Below, piece after piece: positions 57,571 to 64,000 of a DNA stretch of 64,000 bases. This stretch comes from Streptomyces catenulae (GTDB taxonomy: Bacteria > Actinomycetota > Actinomycetes > Streptomycetales > Streptomycetaceae). Each line of letters begins with the position of its first letter. Position 1 is the first letter of the stretch. The translations under genes and the position numbers were made by a program. The DNA is taken from positions 1 to 64,000 of the forward strand of contig NZ_JODY01000031.1 in assembly GCF_000718015.1 (NCBI RefSeq), given 5' to 3'. A model generated the notes under the pieces. That model was not told the origin of the DNA. It did not search any database and saw only the letters and a list, made by a program, of their open reading frames with translations.

Positions 57571-57992
57571 GGATCACCCCCCGCAGGGAGGAGATCGACG
57601 CGGTGAAGGCACTTCTGGAGGACCCCGGCTTCGACAGCGCCGACCAGATGGCCAAGGCGCTGATCAAGGAAGTCGGGGACATCCTCCAGATGCGCGACTG
57701 GGTCGCCCTCGTTCACACCTGGAGCGACGGGAGCCGGGGGCTGAACTTCGCGCCGTTCGGCAACGAAGCCGAGGCCCGCGCCTTCGCCTCGAAGATGGCG
57801 TTCGGTGGGGCCGGCCACCTCGTGAAACTCAACTCGCCTGGCCTGATGCTCGCCAACCACGACGGCAAGAAGTGGAAGGGCTTCTGTCAGGACGAGCAGT
57901 GCGGCCACGCCCCGTTCACCCACTCCGCCGCAAGCGCCGCACGGGGCGCCTGCCAGATACCGACCTGCCCGTGCGACAAGTTCCGCAAGTAG
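57567..57992 (+). CDS. Hypothetical protein with C-terminal Cys/His cluster
   Basis: Protein of 141 residues. N-terminal helical region (AVKALLEDPGFDSADQMAKA), a middle that looks like a small beta domain (WVALVHTWSDGSRGLNFAPF), and a metal-binding-like end (CQDEQCGHAPFTHSA...CQIPTCPCDKF). No family recognised. GTG 57567. Confidence 0.66.
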   Translation: MRITPRREEIDAVKALLEDPGFDSADQMAKALIKEVGDILQMRDWVALVHTWSDGSRGLNFAPFGNEAEARAFASKMAFGGAGHLVKLNSPGLMLANHDGKKWKGFCQDEQCGHAPFTHSAASAARGACQIPTCPCDKFRK

Positions 57993-58008
57993 ATCAAGGA
58001 GTTCAGGC

Positions 58009-58245
58009 ATGACCATCAGGGCCGTGGCGTTCAGCCGCTGCGAGTGCGGCAAGGAGCGCGGATACGACGACGAGCGGACCGCCGCCAAGGCGCTCGGCAG
58101 GGCGCAGGCTAAGCGCGACCGCGTGGGGGAGCGCAAGGGCAACCGCCGCGGGCTCTACCGCGAGAACCGCTTCTACGAGTGCGAGTACGGCATGTACCAC
58201 CTGACCTCGCTCTCCCGCGCTGAGTACGCCGGGGCCGCCGCTTGA
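58009..58245 (+). CDS. Small basic hypothetical protein
   Basis: Seventy-eight residues, basic, with two Cys pairs (CECG; CEYGMYHLTS around a Cys/His end) and a charged middle (KALGRAQAKRDRVGERKGNR). Similar small proteins appear in actinophage early regions. ATG 58009 with AAGGAG upstream; overlaps the next gene. Confidence 0.66.
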   Translation: MTIRAVAFSRCECGKERGYDDERTAAKALGRAQAKRDRVGERKGNRRGLYRENRFYECEYGMYHLTSLSRAEYAGAAA

Positions 58246-58526
58246 AGTACAGCGAGAAGGCTGCGGCGAACGGCTGGGGGTGGGTCCTCGGGGTGTCAGG
58301 CCAGGAATGCCGGGTGCAGTCCTCGGCCAGCCACACCCCGGCCGGGGACCCGAAGGAACTCCTGGACGAGATAGCCAAGCTCCTTGGTCTCTCCGATCCG
58401 GCACTGGTGCCGGCCCGCGTCCGCAGGCTCAAGGCGGATCAGGAGAAAGTGCAGTCGGCGGCCCTTGCGCAGGCGGCCGTGCATCCCCTCGTCGCCGCCA
58501 TGCGGGGCGAGGAGCCTGCCCCTTGA
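58242..58526 (+). CDS. Small hypothetical protein upstream of excisionase
   Basis: Protein of 94 residues, helical second half (PKELLDEIAKLLGLSDPALV; ARVRRLKADQEKVQSAALAQ). Starts with TTG 58242 in a TTGA overlap with the upstream stop, and its own stop overlaps the xis start (TTGA). Confidence 0.6.
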   Translation: MKYSEKAAANGWGWVLGVSGQECRVQSSASHTPAGDPKELLDEIAKLLGLSDPALVPARVRRLKADQEKVQSAALAQAAVHPLVAAMRGEEPAP

Positions 58527-58705
58527 GTCGGGGCGGCAGTAACCGGCTTCTGACGCCGGAAGAAGTGGCCGCATGGCTGAAGGTCAGCGAGATCACCGTC
58601 AAGAACAAATACCGGACGTGGGGATTGCGGCCCCAAAAGGTTGGCCGACTCCTCCGATTCCGTGAGCGCGACATCGTCGCGTACCTCGACGACAACTACG
58701 GGTAG
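58523..58705 (+). CDS. xis: Excisionase (MerR-like helix-turn-helix)
   Basis: Sixty residues: RLLTPEEVAAWLKVSEITVK, NKYRTWGLRPQKVGRLLRFR and RERDIVAYLDDNYG form the winged helix-turn-helix typical of phage excisionases and recombination directionality factors. TTG 58523 overlaps the previous stop codon, with GAGGAG upstream. It lies 34 bp before the integrase and probably controls excision from ychF. Confidence 0.82.
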   Translation: MSRGGSNRLLTPEEVAAWLKVSEITVKNKYRTWGLRPQKVGRLLRFRERDIVAYLDDNYG

Positions 58706-58739
58706 CGGCTTTGCCATGCCCCAGTACGGAAGGGGGCCT

Positions 58740-59999
58740 ATGGCTACCGTTTTTCAGAGATGCAAGACCGACAAGAATAGCCCGCTCTACCCCTGTGAAG
58801 GGGTTCGCTGTGGTCACGAGTGGACGGTCAGATACCGGGAACCGGGCGGGCGCACTGCCCGGCAGCGCGAAGAGTCTTTCACTAAGAAGACGGCGGCGGA
58901 CAATTTCGCCAGCAAGGTCGAAAATGACAAGAGCGTAGGCACGTACATCGACCCCAATGCGGGAAAGATCACCGTCCGGGCCTACGTGGAGGACTGGCTC
59001 AGCCGTCGCGTGATCGGCGATTCGACGTTCTCGAACTACCGCGGGTTCATCGACAAACACCTGATACCCCGGCTCGGCCGTAAGACGATGGCCGGAGTCG
59101 CGAAGCGGGACGTCGAGCACTTCAGGGCGGCCATCAGCAAGGAACTCGCCGCCAGCACGGTGTACGACCGCATGAAGATGGTGAAACACATCTTCTGGTC
59201 CGCCAAGGAAGAGAAAATCATTCAGGAGGACCCGACCAAGGAGGTGAAGAACGCCCCCGGTAGCCGTGCGGTCGACGAGGAGGAGATTCCCACACTCTCC
59301 GAGGTCCATCTCCTTCACGAGCACATGTCCCCGCAGTACAAGCTCACCATCTGGCTCCAAGCCGGCGCCGGGCTGCGGGTCAGCGAGGCCCTCGCTTTCC
59401 ACACCGGATGCCTCCGCGACGACGTCATCCGTGTGCGCTGGCAGATCAGCTCGAAGGCCCACCGTGAGGACTGTAAGACCCGCCTCGTGCCGCTCAAGCA
59501 CCGCGAAGAGGGTGAGTACCGCGACGTGCCAGCCGCCCCGTTCGTCTGCGACGAGATCGACGCGCACACGGATCGGTGGGACCCGATCCCGCTCACCTTC
59601 CAGAATGCGGCAGGGAAGGCGCGGCAGGTCAAGGTGTACTTCGCACCCCGCGAGCGCGGCAAGGGCATCATGCCCACTGCCAACACCTACACCTACCACT
59701 TCAAGAAGGCGTGCAGGTTGGCTGGGCTCGTGGACACAGACGGTAAGCCGAAATACCACCCGCACTCGCTCCGCCACTTCTTCGCCTCGACCGCGCTGGC
59801 GGCCGGCATCCCGATCCACGAGGTCTCCCGCTGGCTCGGACACAAGTCGATCAAGACCACCGTCGACATCTACGGTCACCTCGTCCCCGAGGCGTGGGAT
59901 CGCTGCCGTGCCATCATGCAGAAGGCCATGGTGCCGGTGCCCGTCGAGGTCCCGAGCGAGGCCCCGGAGGAGTCCTCCGAGTACATTCCGACGGCCTGA
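58740..59999 (+). CDS. int: Tyrosine integrase
   Basis: Protein of 419 residues. Features: an arm-binding region with Cys pairs (CKTDKNSPLYPCEGVRCGHE), a core-binding domain (AYVEDWLSRRVIGDSTFSNY), and the catalytic domain with R213 (AGLRVSEA), H342 and R345 (HSLRH), H368 (LGHKS) and the nucleophile Y378 (DIYGH). It recombines attP with the 3' end of ychF, using the GTGCTGGAT arm sites. ATG 58740 with AGGGGG upstream; an ATG at 58716 is possible. Confidence 0.96.
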   Translation: MATVFQRCKTDKNSPLYPCEGVRCGHEWTVRYREPGGRTARQREESFTKKTAADNFASKVENDKSVGTYIDPNAGKITVRAYVEDWLSRRVIGDSTFSNYRGFIDKHLIPRLGRKTMAGVAKRDVEHFRAAISKELAASTVYDRMKMVKHIFWSAKEEKIIQEDPTKEVKNAPGSRAVDEEEIPTLSEVHLLHEHMSPQYKLTIWLQAGAGLRVSEALAFHTGCLRDDVIRVRWQISSKAHREDCKTRLVPLKHREEGEYRDVPAAPFVCDEIDAHTDRWDPIPLTFQNAAGKARQVKVYFAPRERGKGIMPTANTYTYHFKKACRLAGLVDTDGKPKYHPHSLRHFFASTALAAGIPIHEVSRWLGHKSIKTTVDIYGHLVPEAWDRCRAIMQKAMVPVPVEVPSEAPEESSEYIPTA

Positions 60000-60065
60000 T
60001 GTACCAGTTTATCCGGACCGTCCGTGGGCTGGCGGCGGCCGGAGTTCCGGGCGTATCTTGCTGGC

Positions 60066-60410
60066 GTGGAGGAAAGCCCAGATCGAGAAGTGCACAATGA
60101 GGTAAGCAACTCTGAATTCCATGGCGCTTTTGTGCAGGCCGGCCGAATCAATGAGGTTCGCTTTGAGGGGCTCGGGAATCGAGAGCCTGCCACCAGGAAA
60201 GGAGTATCTCGATGGGGTATCGCATTCCTCATCTTCTGGGCCTATGCCGCATTCTATTTTCTTCTGATGATCATCGCTGCAATCGTTGATGATCACGAGA
60301 CCAGTGGCGTGCTCTTGGGAATCGGTGTGTGGGTAGCGGTCGCGTCGTTCGCGATGGCCGGCCCGGTGACAGCGTGGCGACTCTTCCGGGGTAGAGGTTC
60401 ACGGCGGTGA
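60066..60410 (+). CDS. Small membrane protein near attR
   Basis: Protein of 114 residues. N-terminus HNEVSNSEFHGAFVQAGRIN has the FHG-x-VQAG pattern seen in actinobacterial small proteins and effector-associated modules. Two transmembrane segments follow (FLIFWAYAAFYFLLMIIAAI; GVLLGIGVWVAVASFAMAGP) and a basic end. GTG 60066. Placed between int and attR, a typical place for lysogen-expressed cargo. It has no clear phage function. Confidence 0.66.
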   Translation: MEESPDREVHNEVSNSEFHGAFVQAGRINEVRFEGLGNREPATRKGVSRWGIAFLIFWAYAAFYFLLMIIAAIVDDHETSGVLLGIGVWVAVASFAMAGPVTAWRLFRGRGSRR

Positions 60411-60479
60411 CTTGGACTGCCGGTCGAACCTGCGGCAGGCAGCCAACACGGCATCCCGCCCACCTCTCAAGTTCTGACT

Positions 60480-60499
60480 GTGCTGGATCTGTGCTGGAT
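60480..60499 (+). repeat. Integrase arm-type sites, attR side
   Basis: GTGCTGGAT at 60480-60488 and 60491-60499, with the same 11-bp period as the pairs inside attL. They lie 50 bp before the attR core. Confidence 0.8.
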
Positions 60500-60548
60500 G
60501 CGATCCTCAAGGGTGACGTTTCCGCAGGTGGGAGCTCTGCACTACACG

Positions 60549-60562
60549 TTCCGCTTCAACGT
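60549..60562 (+). other. attR core
   Basis: TTCCGCTTCAACGT, identical to 5614-5627, followed by CTGA. The chromosomal sequence on the right therefore begins with the original last bases and stop codon (GTC-TGA) of ychF. Confidence 0.88.
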
Positions 60563-60608
60563 CTGACGCCTCGCGGTATCGCCGTGGCGATCTGGTGAGC
60601 GTCAGGTC

Positions 60609-60644
60609 ATGAGGGGCCGACCCCGGGTGGGGGCGGCCCCTCAT
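60609..60644 (+). terminator. Original ychF terminator, displaced by the prophage
   Basis: Perfect 11-bp stem (60609-60619 with 60634-60644) located 43 bp after the old ychF stop codon. Before integration it would have ended ychF transcription. Bases 60645-60855 hold no gene that I can see. Confidence 0.75.
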
Positions 60645-60855
60645 GCGTATCTGCCGAGGCGGGGTCGCTCTCGGCCTTGTCAGGGCGAGGCCATTGCCCT
60701 CGCTCGTCTTCGAAAGTCCCCAAAAGGGTTATCCGATCCTGTAGTTGTGGGACCGTTACCGTGGCTCACTCATCGAATCCCCAGCCGTAGGGGTCAATTT
60801 CAGCCACGCCGCCCATGGTTGATGACCTTTTTGCGTGAGCTGGTGCCCGTGGTCA

Positions 60856-61608
60856 TCACCGGGAGAACACCTCGAAGCGGACCATCCGGGCCGCGCCGTC
60901 CTGTGTCGGGTTCAAGGTCCGGTCAAGGAATTCCCGTGCGTAGGCGGCGGGATCGGTGGTGGGGGGCTCGGGGGAGGCGAGTCCTCTTATGTAGCTGTCG
61001 TGGGCGGCGAGGGAGGCCACGGCGCGGTCGAAGCCGTCCCGTATCTCGACCGTGTGGGTGGGGGTGGGGGATCCGGCGACCGCGATCCGGTGGACGCCGT
61101 TCCAGGGGAGCAGGTCCTCCTCCGTGGCGAGGTCGGGGAAGATCCAGCGGTTCCCGGCGTCCGTGGCGGCGTCGAGGACGGCGCGGCCGACCGTGCGGTG
61201 GTCGGGGGTGTTCCAGTGGCCGCCGGGCCAGGTGTCGTGGTGGTTGAGGGTGAGCAGCAGTTCGGGGCGGTGGCGGCGGAGGGCGGCGGAGAGGTCGCGG
61301 CGCAGGGCGAGGGTCGGGGCGAGGGTGCCGTCGGGGTGGTGGAGGAACTCGACGGTGTCGACGCCGACCAGGGCGGCGCCGGTGCGTTCCTCGCGTTCGC
61401 GGATCGCGGCGCACTCGGCGGGCGGCAGGCCGTCGATACCGGCTTCGCCGTGGGTGACCAGGAGATAGGTGACGGTGTGCCCGGAGGCGGTCCATTCGGC
61501 GACGGCGGCGGCCGCGCCGTACTCCAGGTCGTCGGGGTGGGCGGCGACGGCGAGTGCGCGGTGCCAGTCGTCGGGGAGGGCGGGGAGCGGGGTCGGGGTG
61601 CCGGTCAT
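60856..61608 (-). CDS. PIG-L family deacetylase
   Basis: Protein of 250 residues. [19 protein letters not shown] is the zinc-binding AHPDDxE motif (about 22-30); [20 protein letters not shown] supplies the later His and DH motif. Such enzymes remove acetyl groups from GlcNAc-containing substrates, in actinobacteria including mycothiol or antibiotic intermediates. The substrate is not clear here. ATG 61608 has GGGAG upstream. Chromosomal gene. Confidence 0.9.
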   Translation of the reverse strand: MTGTPTPLPALPDDWHRALAVAAHPDDLEYGAAAAVAEWTASGHTVTYLLVTHGEAGIDGLPPAECAAIREREERTGAALVGVDTVEFLHHPDGTLAPTLALRRDLSAALRRHRPELLLTLNHHDTWPGGHWNTPDHRTVGRAVLDAATDAGNRWIFPDLATEEDLLPWNGVHRIAVAGSPTPTHTVEIRDGFDRAVASLAAHDSYIRGLASPEPPTTDPAAYAREFLDRTLNPTQDGAARMVRFEVFSR

Positions 61609-61777
61609 GGGTCTCCCTCGGGTGCGGCCCCCGCGGCGTCCCCGTCACCCCATTTCTTGATCGTTATGCGGGGTGAGCTGGGCGTCATCACATTGGGCGA
61701 ATTTCTGGCCCAAGGTTGCGGGTGGCGACGCGTAGTTGCCACGCTGTCACCGACTGCCAAGCTGTTGGGAGAGGCAC

Positions 61778-62530
61778 GTGTCTTTCGGTGAGCAGCCCGC
61801 GTACCTCCGTGTCGCAGGCGACCTGCGTCAGAAGATCGTCGACGGTGTGCTGCCGCCGCACACCCGCCTCCCCTCGCAGGCACGTATCCGCACCCAGTAC
61901 GGCGTCTCGGACACCGTCGCGCTGGAGGCGCGCAAGGTGCTGATGGCCGAGGGGCTGGTCGAGGGGCGTTCCGGCTCCGGTACGTATGTGCGCGAGCGCC
62001 CGGCCCACCGCCGTATCGCCCGCGCCGGGCACCACACCGGTCCGTCCTGCACGCCGTTCCGGCAGGAGCAGACGGACGAGCGGGTCACCGGCAGCTGGGA
62101 GTCGAGCAGTCGGCAGGAGGAGGCGGGCGGCGCGGTCGCCGGGCGGCTGCGGGTCGAGCCGGGCGCGCGGGTGATGCGGACGCGGTACGTCTTCCGCGCG
62201 GAGAGCGAGCCGGTGATGGTGTCGACGTCCTGGGAGCCGCTGGAGATCACCGGCCGCACGCCGGTGATGCTGCCCGAGGAGGGGCCGCTGGCGGGGCGCG
62301 GGGTGGTCGAGCGGATGGCCGCCATCGACGTCGTGGTGGACAACGTCGTGGAGGAGGTCGGCGCCCGCCCGGGGCTGGCCGAAGAAGCCATGGCGCTGGG
62401 CGGTGTGCCGGGCCATGCTGTGCTCGTCATCTCGCGGACGTACTTCGCCGGGGGGCGGCCCGTGGAGACCGCCGATGTGGTCACCCTCGCCGACCGGCAC
62501 CGCGTGACGTATCACCTGCCGGTCAGATAG
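61778..62530 (+). CDS. GntR-family transcriptional regulator (HutC/UTRA type)
   Basis: Protein of 250 residues. N-terminal winged helix: YLRVAGDLRQKIVDGVLPPH, LPSQARIRTQYGVSDTVALE, GLVEGRSGSGTYVRERP. C-terminal UTRA ligand domain from about residue 90 (VMRTRYVFRAESEPVMVSTS; VLVISRTYFAGGRPVETADV). Probably represses a nearby transport or catabolic gene, perhaps the permease downstream. GTG 61778 behind GGGAGAGG. Confidence 0.9.
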   Translation: MSFGEQPAYLRVAGDLRQKIVDGVLPPHTRLPSQARIRTQYGVSDTVALEARKVLMAEGLVEGRSGSGTYVRERPAHRRIARAGHHTGPSCTPFRQEQTDERVTGSWESSSRQEEAGGAVAGRLRVEPGARVMRTRYVFRAESEPVMVSTSWEPLEITGRTPVMLPEEGPLAGRGVVERMAAIDVVVDNVVEEVGARPGLAEEAMALGGVPGHAVLVISRTYFAGGRPVETADVVTLADRHRVTYHLPVR

Positions 62531-62805
62531 ATCCGGCGTGACGGGGGCGGGAGGAAGCGAAGAGGGGGACGGGCGTACGGATACGGGGCCTCGGGACGGG
62601 TCCTGGTACCGCCCGTAACGCCAGTTTCATGCGGGCTCGTTGTCCGTATTCATTCTTATTTGTCGGCTGCACTGTGCCGTGGGAATAGTCACACCCGCTC
62701 GCTGTGGCGGGGCTTTTCGCCGGGTGGGGGAATCCGATCATCCGATTCGCTCTTACGATGGCGAAGTTTGTGCACGGCACGGGGGAAGACCAGGAGACCA
62801 AGCAC

Positions 62806-64000
62806 GTGAGCACGACGAAGACCCCGAGCGCGGAGCAGGGCTCGCACTCCAATTACCGCCGGTCCCTAGGGACCATCGCCCTGACCGCCACTGGTCTCGG
62901 GTCCATCATCGGCTCCGGTTGGCTCTTCGGGGCCGAGCGGGCCGCTGCCATCGCCGGTCCCGCCGCCATCCTTGCCTGGGTGATCGGCGCGGTCGTCGCA
63001 CTCACCATCGCCCTGACCTACACCGAGCTGGGGTCGATGTTCCCGAAGGCCGGCGGCATGGTCCGCTACGGCCAGTACTCCCACGGCTCGCTCGCCGGTT
63101 ACCTCGCGGCGTGGGCCAACTGGATCGCGATCGTTTCCGTGATCCCCGGTGAGGCCACCGCCTCCGTCCAGTACATGAGCTCGTGGGACTTCGGCTGGGC
63201 CCAGGCGCTGTACGACGGCAAGGAGCTGACCGGCACCGGCGTCGCCCTCGCCAGCGTGCTGCTGATCTTCTACTTCTTCCTGAACTGGTTCGCGATCACG
63301 CTGTTCGCGAAGACCAACACCGCGATCACGGTCTTCAAGGTCGTCGTTCCGATCCTGACCGCGAGCGCGCTGATGATCGCGCACTTCGACACCGGCAACA
63401 TCAAGGACGCCGGTGGCTTCACGCCGAACGGCTGGAGCTCGGTCTTCACCGCCGTCGCGGTCTCCGGCATCGTCTGGGCCTACAACGGCTTCCAGTCGCC
63501 GCTGAACCTCGCCGCCGAGGCGCGCAACCCGGGCCGCTCGCTGCCGAAGGCCGTCATCGGCTCCATCGTCATCGCCCTGGTGATCTACGTCGCCCTGCAG
63601 GTCGCGTTCCTGATGGCGGTGCCCGGCGACAAGCTCTCCGCCTCCGGCGGCTGGGCCGGTCTCGGCTACAACTCCCCGCTGGCCGACCTCGCCATCGCCT
63701 GGGGCCTGAACTGGCTCGCGATGCTGCTCTACGCGGACGCCTTCATCTCGCCGTCCGGCACCGGCATGATCTACGCCGCCACCACCTCGCGCATGATCCA
63801 CGGCGTGCAGGAGAACGGCCACCTGCCCGGCATCTTCGGCAAGGTCGACAAGAAGACCGGTGTGCCGCGTCCGGCGCTGGTGCTCAACCTCGTCATCGCC
63901 TTCCTGTTCCTCGCGGTCTTCCGCGGCTGGGGCTCGCTGGCGGAGATCGTCTCCGTCGCCACGGTCATCTCGTACATCACCGGCCCCGTCGCCGTGATGT
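62806..64000 (+). CDS. APC-family amino-acid permease (partial, runs off the window)
   Basis: At least 398 residues, cut by the window end. STTKTPSAEQGSHSNYRRSL then IALTATGLGSIIGSGWLFGA is the standard APC first helix with the G-S/A-G motif. Further helices follow (AILAWVIGAVVALTIALTYT; VVVPILTASALMIAHFDTGN). Similar to aspartate/proline-type proton symporters. GTG 62806 with AGGAG upstream. Downstream of the GntR gene in the same direction; regulation by it is inference. Confidence 0.88.
   Translation, partial: MSTTKTPSAEQGSHSNYRRSLGTIALTATGLGSIIGSGWLFGAERAAAIAGPAAILAWVIGAVVALTIALTYTELGSMFPKAGGMVRYGQYSHGSLAGYLAAWANWIAIVSVIPGEATASVQYMSSWDFGWAQALYDGKELTGTGVALASVLLIFYFFLNWFAITLFAKTNTAITVFKVVVPILTASALMIAHFDTGNIKDAGGFTPNGWSSVFTAVAVSGIVWAYNGFQSPLNLAAEARNPGRSLPKAVIGSIVIALVIYVALQVAFLMAVPGDKLSASGGWAGLGYNSPLADLAIAWGLNWLAMLLYADAFISPSGTGMIYAATTSRMIHGVQENGHLPGIFGKVDKKTGVPRPALVLNLVIAFLFLAVFRGWGSLAEIVSVATVISYITGPVAVM

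Noticed and set aside
60563..60855. A possible tRNA gene as attachment site near the right end
   Set aside because: No cloverleaf or T-loop GGTTCRAATCC pattern is found near either att core; the core clearly belongs to the ychF coding sequence.

Overview
The window is high-GC actinobacterial DNA, most like Streptomyces: strong GC bias at third codon positions, many GTG and TTG starts, and typical Streptomyces families (IspH, polyphosphate glucokinase, DUF6542, GntR/UTRA, DUF6415, DUF397, Lsr2). About 9 kb is ordinary chromosome: bases 1-5631 (amino-acid permease, ispH, ppgK, a DUF6542 membrane protein, ychF) and 60563-64000 (PIG-L deacetylase, GntR regulator, start of a second permease).

Between them lies one integrated siphovirus-type prophage of about 54.9 kb (5614-60562). 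It sits in the last codons of ychF, not in a tRNA gene. A 14-bp core is present at both ends. Paired 9-bp direct repeats, likely integrase arm sites, lie just inside each end, and the tyrosine integrase and a MerR-like excisionase are at the right end. The phage supplies a new ychF stop codon and terminator; the original terminator is stranded about 55 kb away beyond attR.

Layout of the prophage, left to right. (1) 6001-15156, accessory arm: an exported protein, a cas-less mini-CRISPR array with type I-E geometry, a leftward operon of small actinobacterial genes, a DUF6415/ATP-binding pair, a DUF6879 - XRE/DUF5753 - DUF397 regulatory set, and Lsr2. (2) 15163-22250, leftward replication and recombination operon with ATGA/GTGA/TTGA overlaps: sigma-like pair, Mre11-like phosphoesterase, split primase, resolvase, DnaB-like ATPase, RecB-like nuclease. 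(3) 22546-23478, a divergent regulatory switch. (4) 23532-43553, leftward late genes read right to left: HNH, TerS, TerL (interrupted), portal, MuF, scaffold, capsid, connectors, tail, tape measure, fibre, lysis. A small membrane-protein moron runs against this operon. (5) 43915-59999, rightward early region with a long structured leader, two strong promoters, a boxA-like element, small unknown genes, ArdA, a cytosine methyltransferase, a dNMP kinase, xis and int.

The most striking feature is five hammerhead ribozymes (type II topology) placed between genes of the rightward operon (49179-53583), predicted to cut its polycistronic mRNA into units. Others are: a family of about a dozen related sites pointing with local transcription (candidate operators/stoperators); a 7-nt insertion exactly inside the Walker A motif of the terminase, which may make the prophage packaging-defective; the mini-CRISPR array; an rRNA-leader-like boxA; apparent CTG/ATT starts in structural genes; and a methyltransferase ORF that reads through into its neighbour's RBS and start codon. 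All calls come from reading the sequence; no database search was possible.
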